Below are positions 6,691-15,054 of a stretch of 15,568 nt of DNA, one piece after another. The translations under genes and the position numbers were made by a program. Numbering within the stretch: the first letter of the stretch is position 1; every line of letters starts with the position of its first letter. A model generated the notes under the pieces. It made no database searches, was not told the DNA's origin, and was given only the letters and a program-made list of their open reading frames with translations. The DNA comes from DASSKO01 sp035690425. Its GTDB lineage: Bacteria > Actinomycetota > Actinomycetes > Propionibacteriales > Nocardioidaceae. The stretch is taken from contig DASSKO010000065.1 in assembly GCA_035690425.1 (NCBI GenBank), positions 1 to 15,568 of the forward strand, written 5' to 3'.

Positions 6691-6927
6691 ATGGCCAAGG
6701 CAGTCGTGCGCAAGCCCAAGAAGAAGGTTTGCGCGTTCTGCAAGGACAAGATCACCTACGTCGACTACAAGGACACCAACCTGCTGCGGAAGTACATCTC
6801 CGACCGCGGCAAGATCCGTGCCCGCCGCGTCTCCGGCAACTGCGTGCAGCACCAGCGCGACGTCGCCACCGCGGTCAAGAACGCCCGTGAGGTAGCCCTG
6901 CTGCCCTACACCTCGACCGCTCGATAG
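6691..6927 (+). CDS. rpsR: 30S ribosomal protein bS18, zinc-ligand (C+) form
   Basis: This 78-aa protein is bS18, the partner of bS6 on the small-subunit platform. The core YKDTNLLRKYISDRGKIRARRVSG is characteristic. Cys14, Cys17, Cys51 and His54 (VCAFC...GNCVQH) form the potential zinc site that marks the C+ paralogue; actinobacteria often carry a second, cysteine-free copy induced under zinc limitation, which is not in this window. The ATG at 6691 is preceded by AAGGAG. Together with S6 it is the predicted ligand of the leader motif upstream of rpsF. rplI starts 14 bp after its stop. Confidence 0.97.
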   Translation: MAKAVVRKPKKKVCAFCKDKITYVDYKDTNLLRKYISDRGKIRARRVSGNCVQHQRDVATAVKNAREVALLPYTSTAR

Positions 6928-6941
6928 GGGAGGGGACCATC

Positions 6942-7388
6942 GTGAAGCTCATTCTCACTCAGGAAGTCTCCGGCCTCGGCGCACCCGGCGACGTGGTAGA
7001 GGTCAAGGACGGCTACGGCCGCAACTACCTCGTGCCGCGGGGCCACGCGATCCGTTGGACGCGTGGCGCGGAGAAGCAGGTCGAGTCGATCCGCAAGGCT
7101 CGTTCGGTCCGGGAGATCCGGGACGAGGCGACCGCCGAACAGATCAAGACCCGGCTCGAGGCGCAACCGGTCAACCTGCAGGCGCGCACCGGCAACGGCG
7201 GTCGGCTCTTCGGCGCGGTGACTCCCGCAGACATCGCCGGCGCGATCACCGCCGCCGGCGGCCCGGAGGTCGACAAGCGGCGGATCGAGGTCGGCAACCC
7301 GATCAAGACCGTGGGCGCGCACCGGGTGTCGGTGCGGCTGCACGCCGACGTGAGCGCAACGGTCGACCTCAACGTCGTACCCGTCTGA
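6942..7388 (+). CDS. rplI: 50S ribosomal protein bL9
   Basis: This 148-aa protein is bL9, an elongated large-subunit protein near the base of the L1 stalk that supports reading-frame fidelity. The N-terminal rRNA-binding domain (KLILTQEVSGLG, GDVVEVKDGYGRNYLVPRG) is unmistakable; a helix (residues about 45-75) links to the C-terminal domain with LFGAVTPADIA and the DKRRIEVGNPIKTVG strand. The start is GTG at 6942 with a strong GGGGAGGGG ribosome-binding site. It is the last gene of the ribosomal cluster, followed by a terminator hairpin at 7476-7508. Confidence 0.97.
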   Translation: MKLILTQEVSGLGAPGDVVEVKDGYGRNYLVPRGHAIRWTRGAEKQVESIRKARSVREIRDEATAEQIKTRLEAQPVNLQARTGNGGRLFGAVTPADIAGAITAAGGPEVDKRRIEVGNPIKTVGAHRVSVRLHADVSATVDLNVVPV

Positions 7389-7741
7389 GGCCAGATCGGC
7401 AGGAGTCACCGGTGTCACCCACCGGACGGCAGCACACCGCCGCAGCATCACACAGCGTGTTCGTTGATGTACAGTGAGAGGGGTCGCTCCAGCGGAGCGG
7501 CCCCTCTCGCCGTCCGCTCCACAGGCGTAGTCGGCGCGGCTCCGCGGTTGCTGCACAGCAAGCCGGGCCCCGCGGAGAATCACGTGCTGTGACATTGTTC
7601 TGCAGATCGAACACGATCCGGTAACGATAAGACGCCGATCGCATCTCAGGACTGTCCTGGACGTCCGTGGCAGGTCATCATCGTCCCGGCGCGAGAACCG
7701 ACTCCGCTATCACCTGCTTCTGTATTGAGGAGGATCCCCCC
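7389..7741. other. Spacer between rplI and the peptide importer operon
   Basis: No gene is supported in these 353 bp. The first part carries the rplI terminator hairpin (7476-7508). Further on are a CACAGCA/TGCTGTG inverted repeat (7554-7560, 7585-7591) and a weak promoter-like stretch, TAACGA (7622-7627) with TTCTGC 18 nt upstream, which could serve the SBP2 operon. This promoter assignment is tentative. The spacer may mark the left junction of an inserted importer operon, but no direct repeats or attachment-like sequence were seen. Confidence 0.5.
7476..7508 (+). terminator. Hairpin terminator after rplI
   Basis: GAGAGGGGTCGCTCC (7476-7490) and GGAGCGGCCCCTCTC (7494-7508) pair over 15 positions with one T-G wobble and a 3-nt loop. 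It lies 87 bp after the rplI stop. There is no T-run, which is common for GC-rich actinobacterial terminators. It most likely ends the rpsF-ssb-rpsR-rplI transcript and insulates it from the importer operon. Confidence 0.75.
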
Positions 7742-9361
7742 ATGCGGATGAAGACACCCCTGCGTGTCGCCGCTGCCGCGGCATCGTTCGCTCTCCTCGT
7801 GACCGCCTGTGGTGGCGGCAGCGAGACAGAGACCGACGCCAGCAACACCGATTCGACGTCGGACCCCAACGCCCCCTCCGGTGGCACCTACAGTGTCAAC
7901 CTCACGGAGCCGAGCTACCTCGCGCCGTTCGCGAACTGCTACGAGTCCGAGTGCTCGAAGGTGCTCGACCTCGTCAACGACCCGCTCGTGAGCGTCAACG
8001 TCGAGACCGGTGAGCTCGTCTACGACGGTCTGCTGGCCAGCGTGGAGCCCAACGACGACCAGTCGGTGTGGACGATCACGATCAAGGAAGGCCGCACCTT
8101 CCAGAACGGCGAGCCGGTCACCGCCGACGGCTTCATCCGCACCTGGAACTACACCGCCAACCCGAAGAACGAGCAGGCGACCGCCGGCTTCATGAGCCAC
8201 ATCGAGGGCGCCAGCGAAGGCAACCAGATGTCGGGCCTGAAGAAGATCGACGACCTGACGTTCGAGGTGACCCTCACCAGCCCGTTCTCGCAGTTCCCCC
8301 TGACGCTGAGCTACGGCAACGCGTGGCACCCGCTCGCCGAGGCATGCTTCGACGACATCCAGGCGTGCAACGAGAAGCCGATCGGCACTGGCCCCTACAT
8401 GATGGAGGGCAAGTGGAACCACGACCAGGGCATCACGCTGACCAAGTGGGCTGACTACCAGGGCGACCAGGAGGCCCAGGCCGACACCATCCAGTTCAAG
8501 ATGTTCGCCGACGCGGTCTCTGCGTTCCGGGCCTGGCAGGGTGGCACGCTGGACCTGCTCGACAACGTCGACCCGACCATCTACGGCGAGGCCGTGCAGC
8601 AGGCCGGCGACCGGATCCTCACCGAGGAGAGCACGACCCTGACCTACATGGGCTTCCCGGTCCAGACCGCTCCGTATGACTCCAAGAAGTACCGCCAGGG
8701 CTTCTCGATGGCGTTCGACCGCCAGTCGATCATCGACGGTGTGCTCAACGGCCAGGCCGTGCCGGCCACCGACATCGTGCCGCCGGCGTTCGCCGGCCAC
8801 CGCGACAGCGCCTGCAACTACTGCCAGCTGGACGTCGACCGGGCCAAGGAGCTCTTCCAGGCCGGTGGCGGCTCGTCCGACGAGACCATCGAGATCTTCT
8901 TCAACGCCGGCGCCGGCCATGAGGGCTGGACCGAGGCCATCGGCAACCAGCTGAAGAACAACCTCGGCGTGGACTTCAAGCTGCGGGCCACCGAGTGGGC
9001 GCAGTACCTGGAGATCCTGGACGCGGGCGACTTCACCGGTCCGTTCCGCCTCGGCTGGCTGCAGGACTACCCGTCGATGGAGAACTACGTGCGTCCGCTG
9101 GTGAGCACCAACGGCGACTCCAACTACAGCAACTACTCCAACCCCGAGGTCGACCAGAACCTGAAGAAGGGCGACCAGGCCCAGACCCAGGAAGAGGCGA
9201 TCGAGTTCTACCAGGCCGCCGACGACGCGGCGTTGGAGGACATGCCGATCCTGCCGCTGTGGTTCGGCATCGACAACATCATCTGGAGCGACAACCTCTC
9301 CAACATCAACTACAGCGTCGAGTCCGGTGGCGCCCAGTTGAACAAGGTCATCGTCCAGTGA
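7742..9361 (+). CDS. Peptide ABC transporter substrate-binding lipoprotein (SBP2)
   Basis: This 539-aa family 5 receptor is the binding protein of the importer encoded just downstream. The N-terminus MRMKTPLRV, an Ala-rich hydrophobic segment and lipobox LVTAC put the lipidated cysteine at residue 23; an acidic Ser/Thr/Asp-rich linker follows. It shares long near-identical stretches with SBP1, such as the CYESEC region, TANPKN, ATAGFMS, FRAWQGGTLD, and WAQYLEI. All six mature cysteines are conserved in the same pairs: 66/71, 202/209 and 358/361. The ATG at 7742 follows GAGGAGG (7727-7733) at 8 nt; the frame extends upstream without signal-peptide character. A strong hairpin separates it from oppB, suiting higher expression of the receptor than of the permeases. 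The ligand is not determinable from sequence. Confidence 0.94.
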   Translation: MRMKTPLRVAAAAASFALLVTACGGGSETETDASNTDSTSDPNAPSGGTYSVNLTEPSYLAPFANCYESECSKVLDLVNDPLVSVNVETGELVYDGLLASVEPNDDQSVWTITIKEGRTFQNGEPVTADGFIRTWNYTANPKNEQATAGFMSHIEGASEGNQMSGLKKIDDLTFEVTLTSPFSQFPLTLSYGNAWHPLAEACFDDIQACNEKPIGTGPYMMEGKWNHDQGITLTKWADYQGDQEAQADTIQFKMFADAVSAFRAWQGGTLDLLDNVDPTIYGEAVQQAGDRILTEESTTLTYMGFPVQTAPYDSKKYRQGFSMAFDRQSIIDGVLNGQAVPATDIVPPAFAGHRDSACNYCQLDVDRAKELFQAGGGSSDETIEIFFNAGAGHEGWTEAIGNQLKNNLGVDFKLRATEWAQYLEILDAGDFTGPFRLGWLQDYPSMENYVRPLVSTNGDSNYSNYSNPEVDQNLKKGDQAQTQEEAIEFYQAADDAALEDMPILPLWFGIDNIIWSDNLSNINYSVESGGAQLNKVIVQ

Positions 9362-9400
9362 TCATGCCTCACGTCTGCTGAGGTACGGCACACTCGATCC

Positions 9401-9447
9401 ACCGTTACAGTGGGGGCTGGGTCAGCTGACCCGGCCCCCACAACGGT
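9401..9447 (+). terminator. Strong intercistronic hairpin between SBP2 and oppB
   Basis: GTGGGGGCTGGGTCAG (9410-9425) is complementary to 9426-9441 over 16 positions with one T-G wobble, and an outer ACCGTT/AACGGT pair (9401-9406, 9442-9447) extends the stem past a 3-nt bulge. There is no T-run and oppB starts 25 bp later on the same strand. It is best read as a partial terminator or a 3'-end-stabilising structure for the SBP2 message, a common device giving more receptor than permease. A full terminator with a separate oppB promoter is possible but no promoter is evident. Confidence 0.7.
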
Positions 9448-9471
9448 GCCGCGAGGCTAGGAGCCAGACTC

Positions 9472-10476
9472 ATGGGCCGCTATCTGGCCAGAAGACTGTT
9501 GCAGTTCATCCCGGTGGTGCTCGGGACGCTGTTCCTGCTGCACTACCTGTCGGTGCTCAGCATCCAGTTCAACGGCGACCCGATCCGGGCGCTGTTCGGT
9601 GACCGGCCACCGCCCGATGCGGTGCTCCAGGCGATGCGTGCGCGCTTCGGTCTCGACGACCCGTGCCTGGACACCCGCGGCAACCCCTGCCTGGGGATGT
9701 TCCTGGACCGGGTCGGCGACTACGCACGGCTCGACTTCGGCATCGACTTCCGCGGCCGCGAGATCACCGACATCGTGGTCCAGCGCTTCCCGATCACGCT
9801 CCGGCTGACCGCGATCGCGCTCATCTTCGAGGCGATCGTCGGCATCTTCCTCGGCGTGCTCGCCGGGCTGCGCAAGGACAAGGGCATGGACAACGCCGTA
9901 CGCGTGTCCACCACGCTGCTGATCGCCTTCCCGACGTTCGTCTTCGGCGTCATCGTCCAGGTGTTCTTCGCGCTGCAGATCGGCAACTGGCTGGACACCC
10001 AGCCGTGGTCGCCGCTGTGGCTGCGGAACATGTTCACGCCCGTCTATCTCAGCGACTACCCCTGGCTCAGCCTCGTCATCCCCGGGTTGGTGCTCGGGTC
10101 GTACTCGCTGGCCTCGATCGCCCGGCTGACCCGCACCAGCCTGATCGAGAACCTGCGGGCCGACTACGTGCGCACGGCCCGCGCCAAGGGCATGGCGCAG
10201 AGGCGTGTCGTCGGCATCCACACCCTGCGCAACTCGCTGATCCCGGTGGTGACCTATCTCGGCATCGACATCGGCAACCTGATGGGTGGCGCGCTGGTCA
10301 CCGAGGGCATCTTCAACATCCCGGGCGTGGGCGGGCTGATCTTCCAGTCGGTGCGGCTCAACGACAGCACCGTGATCATCGCCGTGGTCGCGATCCTGGC
10401 CGTCGTCTTCTTGACGGCCAACCTGCTCGTCGACATCTTCTACGCCGTCTTGGACCCGAGGATCCGTTATGAGTGA
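9472..10476 (+). CDS. oppB: Peptide ABC transporter permease, OppB/DppB type
   Basis: This 334-aa inner-membrane subunit has the OppB pattern: an N-terminal membrane segment (MGRYLARRLLQFIPVVLGTLF), a long extracytoplasmic loop, then five further membrane segments. The EAA coupling region that contacts the ATPases is LRADYVRTARAKG, followed by HTLRNSLIPVVTYLGIDIGNLMGG and the FNIPGVGGL segment typical of the family. The large loop carries Cys65 and Cys73, which may form a disulfide outside the cell. The ATG at 9472 has TAGGAG at 9458-9463. Its 3' end overlaps oppC by 8 bp, indicating translational coupling. Gene symbol is by family; substrate is unknown. Confidence 0.93.
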   Translation: MGRYLARRLLQFIPVVLGTLFLLHYLSVLSIQFNGDPIRALFGDRPPPDAVLQAMRARFGLDDPCLDTRGNPCLGMFLDRVGDYARLDFGIDFRGREITDIVVQRFPITLRLTAIALIFEAIVGIFLGVLAGLRKDKGMDNAVRVSTTLLIAFPTFVFGVIVQVFFALQIGNWLDTQPWSPLWLRNMFTPVYLSDYPWLSLVIPGLVLGSYSLASIARLTRTSLIENLRADYVRTARAKGMAQRRVVGIHTLRNSLIPVVTYLGIDIGNLMGGALVTEGIFNIPGVGGLIFQSVRLNDSTVIIAVVAILAVVFLTANLLVDIFYAVLDPRIRYE

Positions 10477-11404
10477 CGTCCGCAGTACGGCCAGCCAAGA
10501 GGACCTCGAGGAAGTCCCGCAGGGGCCGTCGGAAGGCAAGGGCAAGGACGCCACGCGCGGTCTGTGGGGCGACGCGTGGTACGAGTTGCGCCGCAGCCCG
10601 ACGTTCTGGTCCGCCAGTGTGCTGGTGGCGATCGTCACGTCGATGGCCGTCTTCCCGTTCCTGTGGACCAGTGTCGAGCCGGACGCGTGTTTCCTCGCCG
10701 AACACGGGCGGGAGGCGCCGAGCCTCGACGGCCGTTGGTTCGGCTACACCTTCCAGGGCTGTGACATGTGGGCGCAGGTGGTCTACGGCTCCAGCAAGTC
10801 GCTCGCGGTGGCAGTGCTCTCGGCCATCGGGGTCTCCGTGATCGGCGTCGCCCTCGGCACCGCCGCCGGATACTACGGGGGGTTCGTCGACTCTGTCATC
10901 GGCCGCTTCACCGACGTCTTCTTCGGACTCCCGTTCCTGCTCGGCGCGCTGGTCTTCCTGGCGATCGTGCCGGTGCGCAACGTGTGGTCAATCTCGGGCG
11001 TGCTGATCGTCCTGGGCTGGACCTCGCTGACGCGAATCATGCGCGGATCCGTGCTCTCGACGAAGAACAAGGACTTCGTCGACGCGTCCCGTGCGCTGGG
11101 CGCCAGCAACCGGCACATCATCTTCAAGCACGTGCTGCCCAACTCCATCGCACCGCTGTTCGTGCTGTCGACGATCTACCTCGGGGCGTTCGTCAGTGCC
11201 GAGGCCACCCTGACCTACCTCGGTGTCGGCTTCCAGCAGCCCGACGCCACGTGGGGGCTGCTGATCCAGGAGGGCCAGCCATACGCGCTGCAGGGCTCCC
11301 CGCACCTGCTCATCATCCCCTGCGCCTTCGTGGTCGTCACCGTGCTCGCCTTCATCCTGCTCGGCGACGTCCTGCGTGACGCTCTCGACCCACGGAACCG
11401 GTGA
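10469..11404 (+). CDS. oppC: Peptide ABC transporter permease, OppC/DppC type
   Basis: This 311-aa subunit is the second permease. A 40-residue hydrophilic cytoplasmic N-terminus precedes the first membrane segment (about 46-66); an extracytoplasmic loop follows, then five segments. The EAA loop is DFVDASRALGASNRHIIFKHVLPNS, and the C-terminus LLGDVLRDALDPRNR is typical. In the loop, the usual G-T-D-x-x-G-R-D motif is replaced by GYTFQGCDMW, and Cys74 and Cys98 could pair in the oxidising exterior. It overlaps oppB by 8 bp and is followed after 10 bp by oppD. The altered loop suggests a subfamily distinct from classical E. coli OppC. Confidence 0.93.
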   Translation: MSDVRSTASQEDLEEVPQGPSEGKGKDATRGLWGDAWYELRRSPTFWSASVLVAIVTSMAVFPFLWTSVEPDACFLAEHGREAPSLDGRWFGYTFQGCDMWAQVVYGSSKSLAVAVLSAIGVSVIGVALGTAAGYYGGFVDSVIGRFTDVFFGLPFLLGALVFLAIVPVRNVWSISGVLIVLGWTSLTRIMRGSVLSTKNKDFVDASRALGASNRHIIFKHVLPNSIAPLFVLSTIYLGAFVSAEATLTYLGVGFQQPDATWGLLIQEGQPYALQGSPHLLIIPCAFVVVTVLAFILLGDVLRDALDPRNR

Positions 11405-11414
11405 GGAAGCAGAC

Positions 11415-12463
<1,049 letters not shown>

Positions 12464-12467
<4 letters not shown>

Positions 12468-13516
12468 GCGCCACATCGACCGAGCCCGCGCACACCACCC
12501 AGCCGGCCGAGGACGTCATCCTCTCGGTGCGCGACGTCAAGAAGCACTTCCCGCTGCAGCAGGGCATCGTCTTCAAGAAGACCATCGGCCACGTCAAGGC
12601 CGTCGACGGTGTCAGCTTCGACCTGCGCAGGGGCGAGACGCTGGGCATCGTGGGTGAGTCGGGCTGTGGCAAGTCGACCCTGGGTCGGCTGCTGATGGGG
12701 CTGGAGCGGACGACCGAGGGATCGATCAAGATCAACGGCGAGGAGACGACCGGCCTCAAGCCGTCGGAGCTCCGCTCGATGCGGCGCAACATCCAGGTCG
12801 TGCTGCAGGACCCCTACTCCTCGCTCGACCCACGGATGACCGTCGGCGACATCGTCGGCGAGCCCTACCTGGTGCACCCGGACGTGGTGCCGAAGAAGGA
12901 GCGGTTGCAGTCCACCAAGGACCTGCTCGACGTGGTGGGCCTGAACCCCGACCACATCAACCGCTATCCCCACCAGTTCTCCGGCGGGCAGCGGCAGCGC
13001 ATCGGTATCGCTCGGGCGCTGGCGCTGCGACCCGACATCATCGTGTGTGACGAGCCGGTCTCCGCGCTGGACGTGTCGGTGCAGGCGCAGGTGATCAACC
13101 TGTTCGAGCAGCTGCAGCGCGAGTTCAACCTGTCCTACGTCTTCATCGCACACGACCTGTCGGTGGTGCGCCACATCTCCGACCGGGTCGGCGTGATGTA
13201 TCTCGGCAAGATGGTCGAGCTCGGCAACGAGAAGGAGATCTACGAGGAGCCGACGCATCCCTACACGCAGGGGCTGCTGTCCGCGGTGCCGGTGCCCGAT
13301 CCCGCGCTGCGCGGCCACCGCGAGCAGATCGTGCTGGAGGGCGACGTGCCTTCGCCGGCCAACCCGCCGTCGGGCTGCCGCTTCCGCACCCGCTGCTGGA
13401 AGGCGCAGGACATCTGTGCCACCGAGGAGCCGTTGCTGCAGATCCGCGACAAGTCCAGCCACCCGTCGGCCTGCCACTTCGCGGAGACCAAGGACGTCAT
13501 CCACGCCACCCACTGA
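12464..13516 (+). CDS. oppF: Peptide ABC transporter ATPase, OppF/DppF type
   Basis: This 350-aa ATPase pairs with OppD. It has Walker A GESGCGKST (64-72), signature FSGGQRQ (172-178), Walker B IIVCDEP (192-198) and switch histidine 230. The C-terminal extension has Cys305, Cys311, Cys318 and Cys337 (C-x5-C-x6-C-x18-C), like OppD. The GTG at 12464 is chosen because it overlaps the oppD stop in a GTGA arrangement and has GAAGAGG upstream; an in-frame ATG at 12434 lies inside oppD and lacks similarity. It is the last gene of the importer operon and is followed by paired hairpins. Confidence 0.95.
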
Positions 13517-13559
13517 CGCGCCGCCACTGTGCGCTGCCTCGTGTTGCTGCCCCGCTTCG

Positions 13560-13616
13560 TATTGGCACGGGGTGGCCCCGTGCCAATAGGTCTGTCGCGG
13601 GGCCACCCCGTGCCAA
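13560..13616. terminator. Paired palindromes between oppF and the MATE gene (bidirectional terminator)
   Basis: A 13-bp perfect hairpin occupies 13560-13588 (TATTGGCACGGGG, loop TGG, then its complement). Overlapping it, 13562-13580 is the perfect 19-bp reverse complement of 13598-13616, so the region can fold in two mutually exclusive ways. It lies in the 142-bp convergent spacer, 43 bp after the oppF stop and 42 bp before the MATE stop, a suitable place to end transcripts from both sides. The near-identical repeated unit also looks like a dispersed intergenic repeat element. Confidence 0.7.
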
Positions 13617-13658
13617 CCGGGGGATGTAGTAGACCCACCCAGCCGCGCACGCAGCGAC

Positions 13659-14975
13659 TCAGCGGCGGGCGGAGCCGGTGACCATCCAGGCGGGTGAGCG
13701 CTCCCGCAGCACCAGCGTCGCCAACCGGGCCAGCATGAACCCGCCGAACGCCCACCACAGCCACACCAGCCCGCCGCCGGCCCACAGCACCGCCAGCGCC
13801 AGCGGGACGAAACAGACCAGCGTGAGCACGCCTGCCCACGCCAGGTAGACACCGTCGCCGGCACCGATCAGCACGCCGTCGAGCACGAACACCACCCCTG
13901 ACACCGGCTGCTGCACCGCGGCTACCACCAGCACCGCGGCGAGCGCCTGCCGCACGTCCTCGTCGGGGGTGAAGAGGCGGCCGAGGACCGGGCTCACCGC
14001 GGCCAGCGCCACTCCGAAGAACACCCCCGCCACGACGCCCCATCCCATCAGCCGGCGCGTCACCCGTCGGGTCCCGGACACGTCCGCTGCCCCCAGGAAG
14101 CGGCCGGTCATCGCCTGCGCCGCGATCGCCAGCGCGTCGAGCGCGAACACCAGGAACGTCCACACGGTGAAGGCGATCTGGTGCGCGGCGATCGCGACAT
14201 CCCCCTGCGACGTGGCGACGTAGGTGGTGATGAGCAGCGCCGCTCGCAAGGTCAGCGTGCGCACGACCAGCGGTACACCGGTGCGCCCCGCCGCACGGAT
14301 GCCGGCCGCGTCCGGCGACAACGGTGCGCCATGCCGGCGGGCCCCGCGCACGACCACCCTGGTGAGCCACCCGGCCGCGCCGACCTGGGCGAGCACGGTG
14401 CCCAGGGCGGCCCCGCCGATGCCCAGCCCGGCGCCGTACACGAGCACCAGGTTGAGCACGATATTGGCCAGCGCGGCGGTGACAGCGACGACGAGCGGGG
14501 TGCGGGTGTCCTGCAACCCGCGCAGCACCCCGGTGGCGGCGAAGACCACGAACATCGCCGGCAGCCCGACGGAGGCGATCCGCAGATAGGTCACGCCGTA
14601 CCCGGCCGCAGCGGCGGAGGGGTCGAAGACGCCGACCAGCCACGGCGCGCAGGCCACCCCCACGCCGGCCACCACGGCGCCCAGCCCCAGCGCGAGCCAC
14701 AGCCCGTCGATGCCCTGCGCCAGCGCGGCCCGGTGGTCCCCGGCGCCCAGCTGCCGCGCGACGCTGGACGTGGTGCCGTAGGCGAGGAACACGAACAGGC
14801 CCAGCAGCGTCTGCAGCACCGCGCCGGCGACTCCCAGTCCGGCGAGCTGCTCGGTGCCCAGATGTCCGACGATCGCGGAGTCGGCGAGCAGGAACAGCGG
14901 CTCGGCGACCAGCGCCGCGAACGCCGGCACGGCGAGGCGCCAGATCTCCCGGTCGGTCGGCGTAAGGAGTGACAT
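13659..14975 (-). CDS. MATE-family efflux transporter (DinF-like)
   Basis: This 438-aa integral membrane protein belongs to the multidrug and toxin extrusion superfamily, cation-coupled exporters of drugs or metabolites, closest in feel to the DinF branch. About twelve membrane segments form two homologous halves. Recognisable parts are PLFLLADSAIVGHLGTEQLAGLGVAG near the N-terminus, ATGVLRGLQDTRTPL, AAHQIAFTVWTFLVFALDALAIAAQAMTG at the start of the second half (here split by a TM turn), and DGVLIGAGDGVYL. The ATG at 14975 was chosen for AGGA about 9 nt upstream and agreement with the family start; the frame continues upstream without membrane character. In many actinobacteria a MATE gene directly follows rplI, so this is probably that ancestral neighbour. 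Substrate unknown. Confidence 0.9.
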   Translation of the reverse strand: MSLLTPTDREIWRLAVPAFAALVAEPLFLLADSAIVGHLGTEQLAGLGVAGAVLQTLLGLFVFLAYGTTSSVARQLGAGDHRAALAQGIDGLWLALGLGAVVAGVGVACAPWLVGVFDPSAAAAGYGVTYLRIASVGLPAMFVVFAATGVLRGLQDTRTPLVVAVTAALANIVLNLVLVYGAGLGIGGAALGTVLAQVGAAGWLTRVVVRGARRHGAPLSPDAAGIRAAGRTGVPLVVRTLTLRAALLITTYVATSQGDVAIAAHQIAFTVWTFLVFALDALAIAAQAMTGRFLGAADVSGTRRVTRRLMGWGVVAGVFFGVALAAVSPVLGRLFTPDEDVRQALAAVLVVAAVQQPVSGVVFVLDGVLIGAGDGVYLAWAGVLTLVCFVPLALAVLWAGGGLVWLWWAFGGFMLARLATLVLRERSPAWMVTGSARR

Positions 14976-15054
14976 CGCCAGTGATCCTATACAGTGGGTC
15001 GTCGGGCGAGCTGGGTTCCGCATCGCCACCGACCGGTGTGGGTAGGACAGCGAC

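Noticed and set aside
7646..8920. Long 424-codon open frame on the minus strand
   Set aside because: It is antisense to the SBP2 gene, with Val/Leu/Arg/Gly/Asp-biased composition, no recognisable domain, and is expected where GC-rich coding DNA keeps the opposite strand open.
9457..10638. 393-codon minus-strand open frame
   Set aside because: Antisense to oppB; Asp/His/Gln/Val-rich shadow without domains.
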